64,000 nucleotides of DNA, from contig CACEXE010000001.1 of the NCBI GenBank assembly GCA_902563435.1, positions 1 to 64,000 on the forward strand, read 5' to 3'. Below, piece by piece: positions 52,110 to 60,483 of the stretch. The notes beneath the pieces were generated by a model. That model was given only the letters and a program-made list of their open reading frames with translations. It was not told where the DNA came from and searched no databases. The DNA is from an uncultured Pelagibacteraceae bacterium (GTDB lineage: Bacteria > Pseudomonadota > Alphaproteobacteria > Pelagibacterales > Pelagibacteraceae). The stretch's first letter is position 1. Every line of letters begins with the position of its first letter. The translations under genes were made by a program, and so were the position numbers.

Positions 52110-53852
52110 TTATTCTATTGATGATTTTTCTCTTTTACTTGCAACTGCAGAGACTATTGGGCTTAATACAGGTTTTGCTTTAACATTTACGCATGCTGGC
52201 TTTCCACTTTCCATTGCTCTTTTAAGTGCTGGACCTAGCTCTTCTCTTTTATTAACTAATTCTCCATGTCCTCCAAAACCCTCAAATATCTTGTGAAATG
52301 GTATATCGCGGAAGTCAGTTCCCACACTTTTTCCACTTTTAAATAATCTCTCTTGTTGCTGACCAATTGAAGCAAGACCTCCGTTATTATCAATTACAAC
52401 AGTAATAGGTTTTTTCTCGTAAAATACACTTTCAATAGACATACCTCCTGATAAAAACGCACCATCACCACTAATCAAAACTACATTAGAATCTGGATTA
52501 TGATTTTTAGCAGAAAGAGCGAATGAAACTCCAACACCTAACATACTAAAAGTTCCAGGATGTAATATTCCTTTTAATTTTTTCCCTTTGGCACCTGCAA
52601 TGTTGATTGCAATTTCTGACCAAAAATGAGTATTTCCTCCATCGATTACAAGCCAATCATTTTCATTCATTGCATCTTGAACGTCCAATGAAAGTTGTAG
52701 AGGGTGAATTTTTCCTCCATTTTTTTTTGATGCTTCAGCTTCAATTTCTAAATCTTTCAAAGATTTATCAACCCATTCTTTCTTTTTTTTTTTATTTTCT
52801 TCAAACCAATTTACACCTAAAGACCATTTATTATTTTTTTTTAAGTTAGATAATGTATCTAAAAAAACACCAGGATCACTTAGTAAACTTAAATCTGCAG
52901 CTCTATTAAGTTCTAATTCTTCATGTGAACCATTTACACAAACTAATTTTGTTGATTCTGGTATAAAAGGTGGATTTCCAAAATTTAATTGATTGTCCAA
53001 TCGCGCTCCAATAACAAGAACCAGATCTGAATTGTGTAATGCAAATTCTGAGGGAGGATATTGATGTATATCAGCCAATCCCATGTAAGCGTTAGCCTCT
53101 TCTCCTAATAATTTTTGATGATACGGAACATTAAAAATTGGTATATTTAAATTGTTACCAGCAGCTTCAAGATTTTTTTCTGAATGTGACCACCAAACAC
53201 CGTGTCCACCAATGATAACTGGTTTTTTTGAATTACAAGCAAGTTCTAAGACTTCTGAAAGTGAATTTGGATCTGGCCACGCTTTGGCTATAGGTTTTGC
53301 TTTTTGAGAATATGGTCTTTCTTCTAAACCAACTTCCTCTTCAAAAGATGAAAACATTATATCAACAGGAAGACTAAGATGCACAGCACCAGGGTACCCG
53401 TTAGTTGCAATATGATATGCTTTGTCTACAAATTCTCTTATTCTAGTTCCATCAGTAATACTTGCGCTATATTTTGTTAAAGGGGCTGCAATTGAAACAT
53501 CGTCAATTTCTTTAAAGCCACCTGAACCTTGTCTTTTAAGACTGCTAGATCCTGTAATGTAAATAATAGGACTTCTCTCACCCCAAGCCTCCATCATTGA
53601 TGGGACAGCATTAGTAAATCCTTCAGGTCCAACTAAACATACTGATGGTTTACGAGTAATTCTTGTATTGCCATCTGCTAAATGCCCAGCAATCTGCTCA
53701 TGAGGAGTGTTTATAACTTCAATTTGGCACTCAGCAAAACCTTCAATTGCTGGATTACAAAAACCTCCGGAAAGAGTAAAAACTTTACTAATTCCCTTAT
53801 CTTTTAAAGCCCTAGCAAGCAATGCTCCACCTCTGATTTTATTTTCACTCAT
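52110..53852 (-). CDS. Thiamine-diphosphate-dependent enzyme, acetolactate synthase/benzoylformate decarboxylase-like
   Basis: This 580-residue enzyme has the ThDP-activating Glu E52 in NTPHEQIAGHLADG, the central domain GGHGVWWSHSEKNL, and the C-terminal cofactor motif GDGAFLSGG followed by DNNGGL. It is distinct from the enzyme at 9179. It directly follows the FMN hydroxyacid oxidase (no gap), which would supply a 2-oxo acid, so decarboxylation of that acid is the natural reading. An oxalyl-CoA or 2-hydroxyacyl-CoA lyase role was considered, but the motifs for CoA binding were not recognised. Confidence 0.85.
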   Translation of the reverse strand: MSENKIRGGALLARALKDKGISKVFTLSGGFCNPAIEGFAECQIEVINTPHEQIAGHLADGNTRITRKPSVCLVGPEGFTNAVPSMMEAWGERSPIIYITGSSSLKRQGSGGFKEIDDVSIAAPLTKYSASITDGTRIREFVDKAYHIATNGYPGAVHLSLPVDIMFSSFEEEVGLEERPYSQKAKPIAKAWPDPNSLSEVLELACNSKKPVIIGGHGVWWSHSEKNLEAAGNNLNIPIFNVPYHQKLLGEEANAYMGLADIHQYPPSEFALHNSDLVLVIGARLDNQLNFGNPPFIPESTKLVCVNGSHEELELNRAADLSLLSDPGVFLDTLSNLKKNNKWSLGVNWFEENKKKKKEWVDKSLKDLEIEAEASKKNGGKIHPLQLSLDVQDAMNENDWLVIDGGNTHFWSEIAINIAGAKGKKLKGILHPGTFSMLGVGVSFALSAKNHNPDSNVVLISGDGAFLSGGMSIESVFYEKKPITVVIDNNGGLASIGQQQERLFKSGKSVGTDFRDIPFHKIFEGFGGHGELVNKREELGPALKRAMESGKPACVNVKAKPVLSPIVSAVASKREKSSIE

Positions 53853-55016
53853 TTAATAATTAACCTTATTAATAGTATTCTCTATTACTATCTTAGAAGT
53901 AACTTCATTAATATCATTTAATCCTACTAATCCTAAAGTAGTGCTAACTTCTTCTTTAATTATTTCCACAATTCTCCTTAATCCTTTTCTTCCATCAGCG
54001 CCCATTGCATACATTACGGGCCTACCAATCATTACATAATCCGCCCCAAATGCAAGCGCTCTAACGATATCGCTTCCACTTCTTATTCCACTATCAAAGA
54101 TTAAAGGAAAATCACTTCCGACTGATTTTCTGATTAGTGGAAGCATATTTATTGCTGCTGTAGCGCTATCCAATTGTCTGCCTCCATGATTTGAAACTTG
54201 AATTGCATCAGCGCCTGCCTCTTTGATTTGTACTGCATCATCAGGAGACATTACTCCTTTAATTATAAGTTTACCCTTCCATTTATCTCTCACTCTCTTA
54301 AGAGTGTCCCAATCAGTAGACCCTCTACTTTCTTTTCTTTTAAAAATACCGTCTCCACTTTTAGATGTTACATAGTTCATTGGTTTAGGAATGCCGTTTA
54401 GTAAAGTTGATAAAGACCAAGTAGGGTGAGTTGCAAAATCAAAAAATTGTTTTGGACCAATCTTAAAAGGGTAGGAGAAACCATTTTTATCATCTCTAGT
54501 TCGTCTGGATAGTACTGGAACATCTACAGTTAATATTGCAACTTCATATCCAGTATTCTTTGCTCTATCTAAAAGTTCCATAACAAAATTTTCATCCTGA
54601 AATATATATAGCTGCATCCATGAGTGACCTTCTGAAAGTTCATACATTTTTTCTAAAGTTGTAGTAGAAGCCATAGAAACACATGTAGGTATATTATTTC
54701 TTGCACTTTCTGCTGCTAACATTGAGTCTGCTCCAGGCCATGATAAATTAGTCATTCCCATTGGAGCAAAACCAAAGGGAAAATTGAATTCATACCCTAA
54801 TACTTGTTTTTTAAGAGATCTCTTTTCAACATTTCTTAAAACTTTAGGTTCAAGTCTAATTTGATCTAAAGCTCTGCTATTTATTTCTGCTAATTTTTCA
54901 TCTCCAGATGCTCCATCAATAAAATCAAAAACTAACTTAGGTAGACGTTTTCGTGATAGTTCCCTTGCATCTTTAATGCTAAAAATTTTTTGACTTGGTA
55001 AAATATTATCACTCAT
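53853..55016 (-). CDS. FMN-dependent alpha-hydroxy acid oxidase/dehydrogenase
   Basis: This is a 387-residue TIM-barrel flavoprotein of the lactate/glycolate oxidase and LldD family. Features are FDFIDGASGDEK near residue 30, APMGMTNLSWPG, TVDVPVLSRRTRD, the catalytic His and Arg in VSNHGGRQLDSA and RSGSDIVRALAFGADYVMIGRP. Members oxidise lactate, glycolate, mandelate or other 2-hydroxy acids. Its start overlaps the S51 peptidase by eight bases and it is contiguous with the ThDP enzyme. Together they would convert a 2-hydroxy acid to a 2-oxo acid and then an aldehyde. Confidence 0.88.
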   Translation of the reverse strand: MSDNILPSQKIFSIKDARELSRKRLPKLVFDFIDGASGDEKLAEINSRALDQIRLEPKVLRNVEKRSLKKQVLGYEFNFPFGFAPMGMTNLSWPGADSMLAAESARNNIPTCVSMASTTTLEKMYELSEGHSWMQLYIFQDENFVMELLDRAKNTGYEVAILTVDVPVLSRRTRDDKNGFSYPFKIGPKQFFDFATHPTWSLSTLLNGIPKPMNYVTSKSGDGIFKRKESRGSTDWDTLKRVRDKWKGKLIIKGVMSPDDAVQIKEAGADAIQVSNHGGRQLDSATAAINMLPLIRKSVGSDFPLIFDSGIRSGSDIVRALAFGADYVMIGRPVMYAMGADGRKGLRRIVEIIKEEVSTTLGLVGLNDINEVTSKIVIENTINKVNY

Positions 55017-55701
55017 TATTAATTTTAATATATTCTTTTAAATTAAGTTGTTTATTTTGATCAACAAAATAAGCATTATGACTTTCTCTAGAAGAATAAA
55101 CCTCTGTTGGTTTTCCGTCAATAAAAAGTACCGCAACTCCATCATCAACAGCTACACCACTTGGTAAAGTTTTATTTTTTATATTTTGTCTATATTTATC
55201 TGCTCTTTTTACATCTGAATAATGTGGGGTAAAACTTCCAGATATAAGCCCAATGCCACTTAGTGGTTTGAAGCTAGGTCCATCTGAGTCTGTCAGAAAA
55301 CAATCAAACCAACATGCAGCTCCAGCACTTACACCAGACAGAATTATCCCTGAGTTATAAACTTCTTTAAAAATTTCAAATAAATTATTTTTTTTCCATA
55401 AGTCGAGCATGAATTTAGTATTTCCTCCGCCAACATAAATAGCATCTAAATTTGAAATCCAGTTTTCAAAACCCTTAACTTTGGAGACAAGATTGAAATG
55501 AGAAACTTTAAAGTTAGTATTTTTAAATCTTTTATAGAATAGCTCAGTTTTTTTGGAATCATCATGACTAGCAGTTGGTAAAAACCCTATAGAGCATTCT
55601 TTTTTATTTATTTGATCTAAAAAAAATTGATCTAAATCCCAATCTTCATTATGAGTGAAACCACCACCTCCAACCGCTATTATTTGTTTTTTACTTTTCA
55701 C
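55009..55701 (-). CDS. Peptidase S51 family (dipeptidase E/cyanophycinase-like)
   Basis: This 230-residue protein starts at GTG and has the nucleophile motif GVSAGA with S125, preceded by YVGGGNTKFML, both hallmarks of peptidase E. The IAVGGGGF opening is also usual. Dipeptidase E cleaves Asp-X dipeptides. The catalytic His would be near HYSDVKRAD, around residue 179. In an operon with GcvT-type and FMN enzymes, it may instead hydrolyse an isopeptide or amide conjugate. It overlaps the FMN enzyme start and lies 13 bases after the GcvT-like gene. Confidence 0.83.
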   Translation of the reverse strand: MKSKKQIIAVGGGGFTHNEDWDLDQFFLDQINKKECSIGFLPTASHDDSKKTELFYKRFKNTNFKVSHFNLVSKVKGFENWISNLDAIYVGGGNTKFMLDLWKKNNLFEIFKEVYNSGIILSGVSAGAACWFDCFLTDSDGPSFKPLSGIGLISGSFTPHYSDVKRADKYRQNIKNKTLPSGVAVDDGVAVLFIDGKPTEVYSSRESHNAYFVDQNKQLNLKEYIKINNE

Positions 55702-55714
55702 TAAGTAAATTTTT

Positions 55715-56944
55715 TTAATTTGTGGTTTTAATACCAGGCCAAGGATTAGGCACTTTTGGAATATTTCTATTTAGACCTCTAACAATTTCTCCTTTTGCAT
55801 CATACATCGGCAACTTACAGATTTCTCCTTTATGAACTTTTCCATCAGTGCATTTAACTTCAACAACATCTCCTGGTCCATTTTTATCATTATCGAGGTG
55901 CACAATACCAACTCCACAAATTTGATATGGTGACCAAGTACTAGAAGTTATTTTACCAATAATTTTTTCATTAATTTTAATGCTTTCACCTTTAATAGCA
56001 GTTCCCTCTGCAACTCTAATTCCCCACGTCTTGCATTTTTTATCTGATGTCATGAGAGCTTCTTTTCCAATAAAATCTTCTTTATCAAAATTTATAAAAC
56101 GTCCAAGACCAACTGAAAATGGATTTGTTTTTTTTGTAAAATCTTGTCCTGCAGATAGTAGACCTGCCTCAATTCTTCTACATCTAAAACCTGGAGTAGC
56201 TACTAAAATCATACCTAATTTTTTTCCCTCCTCAAGAATATAATCTCCAATTTTTTCAGTTTCATTTTCAGGTCGAAAATAAATTTCCCAACCAAGCTCA
56301 TTTGTAAAACCACTTCGACTTACAATTACTTTTTGATCTAAGATTTGTAATTCTTTCCAATCAAAATATTTCCAGTCATTTTCAGAAAATCCATCTGCTA
56401 TATTTTCTAAAAGATTCATTGATTTAGGGCCTTGAATTTGACTTACCCATACGTCAGGATCTTTTATTTCAACATCCATATTTTTAGAGTGAGCTTTATA
56501 CCAAGAAAAAAGATCTCCATCTGCTTGAGCAAACCAATATTTATCTTCGTCAATTTTTAATAAAACTCCATCTGTAATCATTCCCCCATCATGATAACAA
56601 GCAAACTGGTAGGAACATCTTCCTTTTGATATTTTTGATACATCTCTTGGAAATATTTTTTGTAATAATTTTAATGAGTCTGGACCAGATATTTCAAATG
56701 GATGTTCACCAGTATGTCTAAATATTATTTCTTGCCTTCCTTTCCAATACATTTCCTCGGAACTAACATTTGACAATTTTTCAAGTGTTAATCTTCCAGC
56801 ATAATTAGAATATTCAGGGTCATACGGTAGCTCTTGATAAGTTAGTGGATGAACTTTAATTGACCTTGCAAGCTCCAAAGAGTTAGAATTTTCAAGGTTA
56901 ACAGGCTTTACCGTAAACCTATATTTATTGATTAAATCTTTCAT
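55715..56944 (-). CDS. GcvT-superfamily aminomethyltransferase/demethylase (unassigned substrate)
   Basis: This 409-residue GcvT-fold protein has EISGPDSLKLLQKIFPRDVSKI, the folate-domain GMITDGVLLKIDEDKYWFAQADGD, IQGPKS, SRSGFTNELGWEIYF, FRCRRIEAGLLSAGQDF and a C-terminal barrel. It differs from the DmdA-like gene: it has an N-terminal extension (1-60) and RHTGEHPFEI instead of the DmdA WDVSCQRQV region. It is therefore a separate demethylase or C1-transfer enzyme, probably tetrahydrofolate-dependent, acting on an N-, S- or O-methyl compound. It heads the minus-strand seven-gene operon. Dimethylglycine or sarcosine oxidases fuse such a domain to an FAD domain, which is absent here. Confidence 0.8.
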   Translation of the reverse strand: MKDLINKYRFTVKPVNLENSNSLELARSIKVHPLTYQELPYDPEYSNYAGRLTLEKLSNVSSEEMYWKGRQEIIFRHTGEHPFEISGPDSLKLLQKIFPRDVSKISKGRCSYQFACYHDGGMITDGVLLKIDEDKYWFAQADGDLFSWYKAHSKNMDVEIKDPDVWVSQIQGPKSMNLLENIADGFSENDWKYFDWKELQILDQKVIVSRSGFTNELGWEIYFRPENETEKIGDYILEEGKKLGMILVATPGFRCRRIEAGLLSAGQDFTKKTNPFSVGLGRFINFDKEDFIGKEALMTSDKKCKTWGIRVAEGTAIKGESIKINEKIIGKITSSTWSPYQICGVGIVHLDNDKNGPGDVVEVKCTDGKVHKGEICKLPMYDAKGEIVRGLNRNIPKVPNPWPGIKTTN

Positions 56945-57059
56945 TACTTTTTTTTAAATAATCAAAATACATCAATAAAACAAATAAAAAAGAACCATTT
57001 TCACTGTTGCTATATAAGTTGCTAATTGTTACCTTTTATTTTTTTAAAGAGAGGAAATT
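56945..57059. promoter_or_regulatory. Divergent promoter region, GcvT operon / Dpp-type transporter
   Basis: This is a 115-base AT-rich region with no recognisable riboswitch. The right end carries a strong Shine-Dalgarno GAGAGG (57049-57054) five bases before the binding-protein ATG. A weak TTGCTA...TACCTT pair about 17 bases apart may be its promoter. The minus-strand GcvT gene has no visible ribosome site. Confidence 0.45.
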
Positions 57060-58547
57060 ATGAAAAACATTTTTAAATTGATATCAGTTTCATTGGTATC
57101 ACTATTAGTAACTTTTTCTTTTGCTAATGCATCAAGTGGAGTATTTAAATTATCTCATGATGTTGGTTTTGGAAAAGATACAAATTTAGACGCAATTACT
57201 AAAGGACGACTGTTTCAGGTAGTTATAATGACACAGAACCGTCTTGTAAGAAAAGATCTTAAAGGGGTTACATCTCCTGAGTTAGCAACAGATTGGTCAG
57301 GAAATGCAGATGCAACAGAATGGACTTTTAACTTAAGAAAAGGTGTTAAATTCCATGATGGATCTGATTTTGACGCAGAAGATGTAAAATATTCTTTGAT
57401 GAGAGTTAAAGATCCTGAAATTGGTTCACCTGCTAAGAAAAGTATGAGCGCCGTAACAGATATTGAGGTCGTAGACTCACACACAGTAAAAATGAAGTTG
57501 AATACATCTTTTGCAGATTTTCCACTTTTATTAACTGATTACAGACTAAGAATGATACCTAATGGATCAGGCGATACTATTGGAAAAACTGGTATTGGAA
57601 CCGGACCTTTTATAGTAGAAAAGTTCGATGCTGAGGGAACAACAATTCTTAAAGCAAACCCAGATTATTGGGAAGGAGCTCCTAAACTTTCTGAAGTACA
57701 TGTTATAGCTATCCCAGATGGTCAAGCTAGAATTCAAGCTCTTCTTACAGGTCAAATAGACATGAATAGATATGTTCCATTCAATCAGAAAAAAATATTT
57801 GACGGCAATTCAAAGTTTAACGTTTCAGTTATACCAACAGGAAATTGGAGAGGTATGGTGATGAGAACTGATGTTGCACCATTTGATGATCCTAGAGTGA
57901 GAAAGGCTGTTAGAATAGCTGTAGATAGACAAGAGTTGGTTGATTTAGTTATGGCTGGAGCAGCAACAGTATCATGTGATACCCCTGTTGCACCTTCTGA
58001 TCAATACAGAATGGAGAAGAATTGTCCACCTCAACCAGCAACTGCAAAAAAACTTCTTAAAGAAGCTGGATATCCTGATGGTATTGACATGACAATTCAT
58101 GTTTCTACAAAAGAACCAACATGGCCAACTATTGCTGAGGTTTTACAGCAACAATTTGCTAAAGCTAACATAAGAGCAGATATCCAAATGACACCGTCAA
58201 AAAGTTACTGGAATGAAACTTGGATGAAAAAGGCAGTAGCAATGACACGTTGGAATGAAAGACCTGCAGACAGTATTTTGCATGAAGCTTATCATAGTGA
58301 AGCAAAATGGAACGAGTCTTTCTATAAAAGTGCTTCTTTTGATAAGAATTTAGCTGAAGCTAGAGGAGAGTTAAATTTTAATAAAAGAAAAAAAGCATAT
58401 ATTAATGCTCAGAAAACATTATGGGAAGAATCTGGAACTATGATCCCTTACCATGTTTCTCGACTTGTTGTCACATCTTCTAAAGTTAAAAATCTTGATG
58501 AAGTTGAGTATTTTTCAATTAGATGGCACACAGTAAGCGTTGATTAA
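57060..58547 (+). CDS. Dipeptide/oligopeptide-type ABC transporter substrate-binding protein
   Basis: This 495-residue precursor has a signal peptide ending near FANA-SSGVF. The mature protein is a family 5 solute-binding protein: LKGVTSPELATDW, ATEWTFNLRKGVKFHDGSDFDAEDVKYSL, GTGPFIVEKFD, AGYPDGIDMTIHV. Family members bind peptides, nickel, opines, glutathione or other solutes; carnitine-type ligands are not typical. The three transport partners follow on the same strand. A strong Shine-Dalgarno sequence precedes it and a 13-bp hairpin follows its stop by seven bases, as for the other binding proteins in the window. Confidence 0.88.
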   Translation: MKNIFKLISVSLVSLLVTFSFANASSGVFKLSHDVGFGKDTNLDAITKGRLFQVVIMTQNRLVRKDLKGVTSPELATDWSGNADATEWTFNLRKGVKFHDGSDFDAEDVKYSLMRVKDPEIGSPAKKSMSAVTDIEVVDSHTVKMKLNTSFADFPLLLTDYRLRMIPNGSGDTIGKTGIGTGPFIVEKFDAEGTTILKANPDYWEGAPKLSEVHVIAIPDGQARIQALLTGQIDMNRYVPFNQKKIFDGNSKFNVSVIPTGNWRGMVMRTDVAPFDDPRVRKAVRIAVDRQELVDLVMAGAATVSCDTPVAPSDQYRMEKNCPPQPATAKKLLKEAGYPDGIDMTIHVSTKEPTWPTIAEVLQQQFAKANIRADIQMTPSKSYWNETWMKKAVAMTRWNERPADSILHEAYHSEAKWNESFYKSASFDKNLAEARGELNFNKRKKAYINAQKTLWEESGTMIPYHVSRLVVTSSKVKNLDEVEYFSIRWHTVSVD

Positions 58548-58554
58548 TAATTTT

Positions 58555-58586
58555 GTTTTACAGGCCTTTAAGTAGGCCTGTAAAAC
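58555..58586 (+). terminator. Intercistronic hairpin after the peptide-type binding protein
   Basis: A perfect 13-bp stem GTTTTACAGGCCT / AGGCCTGTAAAAC with a six-base loop is followed by CTCTTTCATTTC, a weak U-rich stretch. It could end a fraction of transcripts or protect the 3' end of the binding-protein message. Confidence 0.8.
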
Positions 58587-58629
58587 CTCTTTCATTTCTA
58601 TATAAATAATTTAAAATTTAGGTGTTCTT

Positions 58630-59586
58630 ATGCTTTTTTTAATTATTAAAAGAATTCTATTAGGTTTTATAACGTTATTTATTGTATCTTTAATCACTTT
58701 TGTTGGAACAGAAATTTTACCAGGCGATGCTTGTACAACATATCTTGAAAGACAAGCGTTTGGTGAACAATTAGAAGCCTGCTATAGAAGACTAGGTTTA
58801 AACGTTCCTGCCTATGAGAGATATGTATCCTGGGCAGTAAATGCTATTCAAGGAGACTTTGGTTATTCATTGAGTGGAGAGATGCCGATCAAAGAGGTTT
58901 TAGGACCACGTATTAAAAATTCATTAGTTCTAGCATCAGCTGCTATTTTTATCGGTATACCAATTGCATTAATACTAGGAATTGTAACAGCTCTTTGGAG
59001 AGATAAATTACCTGATGTTGCAATTTCTACAGTTACTATATTTGCTATGACTATTCCAGAATTTATCAGCGCTACACTATTAATTTTAATTATTGCAATA
59101 TGGCTAGAATGGTTGCCTGGTATAGTAATAGTTCCAACTGATGTTTCATTCTTTGAACTATTACCAAATATTATTTTACCGGTAATTGCTATTGCAATGA
59201 TTATGACTGCTCATATGGCACGTATGGTAAGATCAAGTGTCATTCAAGTTATGGCAAGTGAATATGTTCAAATGGCAATTTTAAAAGGTGTTCCATATTG
59301 GAAAATGGTTTTTAAACACGTTTTACCAAATGCGTTATTGCCTGCTATTAATGTTGTAGCATTAACAATTGCATGGTTATTAGGTGGTGTTGTTGTAACT
59401 GAGGTTGTGTTTAATTATCCTGGTCTTGGAAGATTAGTTATTGAGTCGATTTCAAATAGAGATTTGCCTACAGTTCAAGCGTTAGCAATAATTCTTGCAT
59501 CTATTTATGTTAGTATAAATTTATTGGCAGATCTAATGACTTTGATGCTTAATCCAAGATTAAAGACTTTACAGATAAGAAAGTAA
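58630..59586 (+). CDS. Peptide-type ABC transporter permease (DppB-like)
   Basis: This 318-residue permease has six membrane segments. The N-terminal segment LIIKRILLGFITLFIVSLITF, the loop with GLNVPAYERYVSW, and the coupling motif MASEYVQMAILKGVPYWKMVFKHVLPNALLPAIN are typical of DppB/OppB. It follows the hairpin and precedes DppC by one base. It forms the channel with the DppC-like subunit. Confidence 0.92.
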   Translation: MLFLIIKRILLGFITLFIVSLITFVGTEILPGDACTTYLERQAFGEQLEACYRRLGLNVPAYERYVSWAVNAIQGDFGYSLSGEMPIKEVLGPRIKNSLVLASAAIFIGIPIALILGIVTALWRDKLPDVAISTVTIFAMTIPEFISATLLILIIAIWLEWLPGIVIVPTDVSFFELLPNIILPVIAIAMIMTAHMARMVRSSVIQVMASEYVQMAILKGVPYWKMVFKHVLPNALLPAINVVALTIAWLLGGVVVTEVVFNYPGLGRLVIESISNRDLPTVQALAIILASIYVSINLLADLMTLMLNPRLKTLQIRK

Positions 59587-59587
59587 A

Positions 59588-60481
59588 ATGACAGTAAATA
59601 GTATATATAAAGAAGAGAAAAAAAGTGCTTTTCAGAAGGTTTTTGAAGTTATAATAACTATGGCGTCAAGACCGTCTGGTTTCATCGGACTAAGTATTTT
59701 AGTTTTTCATATTATTCTTGCTTTTATTAGTCCCTATATTGCGCCTTATGATTTTAAAGCAATAAATCCAACCTTAATGCTTCAGGCTCCATCTGCTGAA
59801 TATTGGTTTGGAACAGATGATCTTGGTAGGGACGTTTTTACTCGAACAATTTTAGGTGGAAGAACAGCTTTAACAATTACATTCTTCGGATCTTTGATAG
59901 CACTTCTTTGGGGAGGTCTATTAGGAATTTTTTGTGGACTAGTTGGTGGAAAAATTGACGATATTGTAATGAGAATTGTTGATGCATTTTTGTCTATACC
60001 ATGGATATTAGCAATGCTATTAATTGTATCTTTGCTAGGCACATCTACTGAAGTATTGATACCTGCTTTAGGTTTTTTTTATGGCAAAGGAATTGTAAGA
60101 GTAGCTAGAGCAGCAACTCATGATGTTATTGCAAAAGACTTTATAGTATCTGCAAGAGCAAGAGGACACAGTAATTTTTCAATTATTTGGAATGAAATAA
60201 TACCAAATGTTCGAGATGCAATTTTGGTAGAAGGTGCGATGAGATGGTCTTGGATGTTACTTGGTTTCAGTTCTTTATCTTTTTTAGGTTTTGGAGTTAG
60301 TCCTCCTACCCCAGACTGGGGATTGATGATATCAAATGCTAGAGGTTTAATGTCTTTTGCTTATTGGGCTGTAATAGCACCGATTGTTGGATTAAGTAGT
60401 CTAATAATTGGTATTAATTTAACAGCAGACGCTTTTGCCAAAGCACTAGGTATAGATAGATCAACTAAAGCTCCTGTTTAA
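59588..60481 (+). CDS. Peptide-type ABC transporter permease (DppC-like)
   Basis: This 297-residue permease has an N-terminal tail, then SPYIAPYDFKAINPTLMLQAPSAEYWFGTDDLGRDVFTRTILGGRTAL, a signature of DppC/OppC. The coupling motif VSARARGHSNFSIIWNEIIPNVRDAI is present, and the C-terminus has SPPTPDWGLMISNARGLM. Length and topology are normal. It is flanked by DppB (one-base gap) and the fused ATPase (two-base gap). Confidence 0.93.
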   Translation: MTVNSIYKEEKKSAFQKVFEVIITMASRPSGFIGLSILVFHIILAFISPYIAPYDFKAINPTLMLQAPSAEYWFGTDDLGRDVFTRTILGGRTALTITFFGSLIALLWGGLLGIFCGLVGGKIDDIVMRIVDAFLSIPWILAMLLIVSLLGTSTEVLIPALGFFYGKGIVRVARAATHDVIAKDFIVSARARGHSNFSIIWNEIIPNVRDAILVEGAMRWSWMLLGFSSLSFLGFGVSPPTPDWGLMISNARGLMSFAYWAVIAPIVGLSSLIIGINLTADAFAKALGIDRSTKAPV

Positions 60482-60483
60482 TT

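Noticed and set aside
52110-53852. Oxalyl-CoA decarboxylase
   Set aside because: No formyl-CoA transferase nearby and no CoA-binding landmarks recognised; context suggests a free 2-oxo acid.
56945-57059. Glycine riboswitch before the GcvT-like operon
   Set aside because: The gap is almost pure A/T with none of the paired G/C-rich helices or a tandem aptamer pattern.
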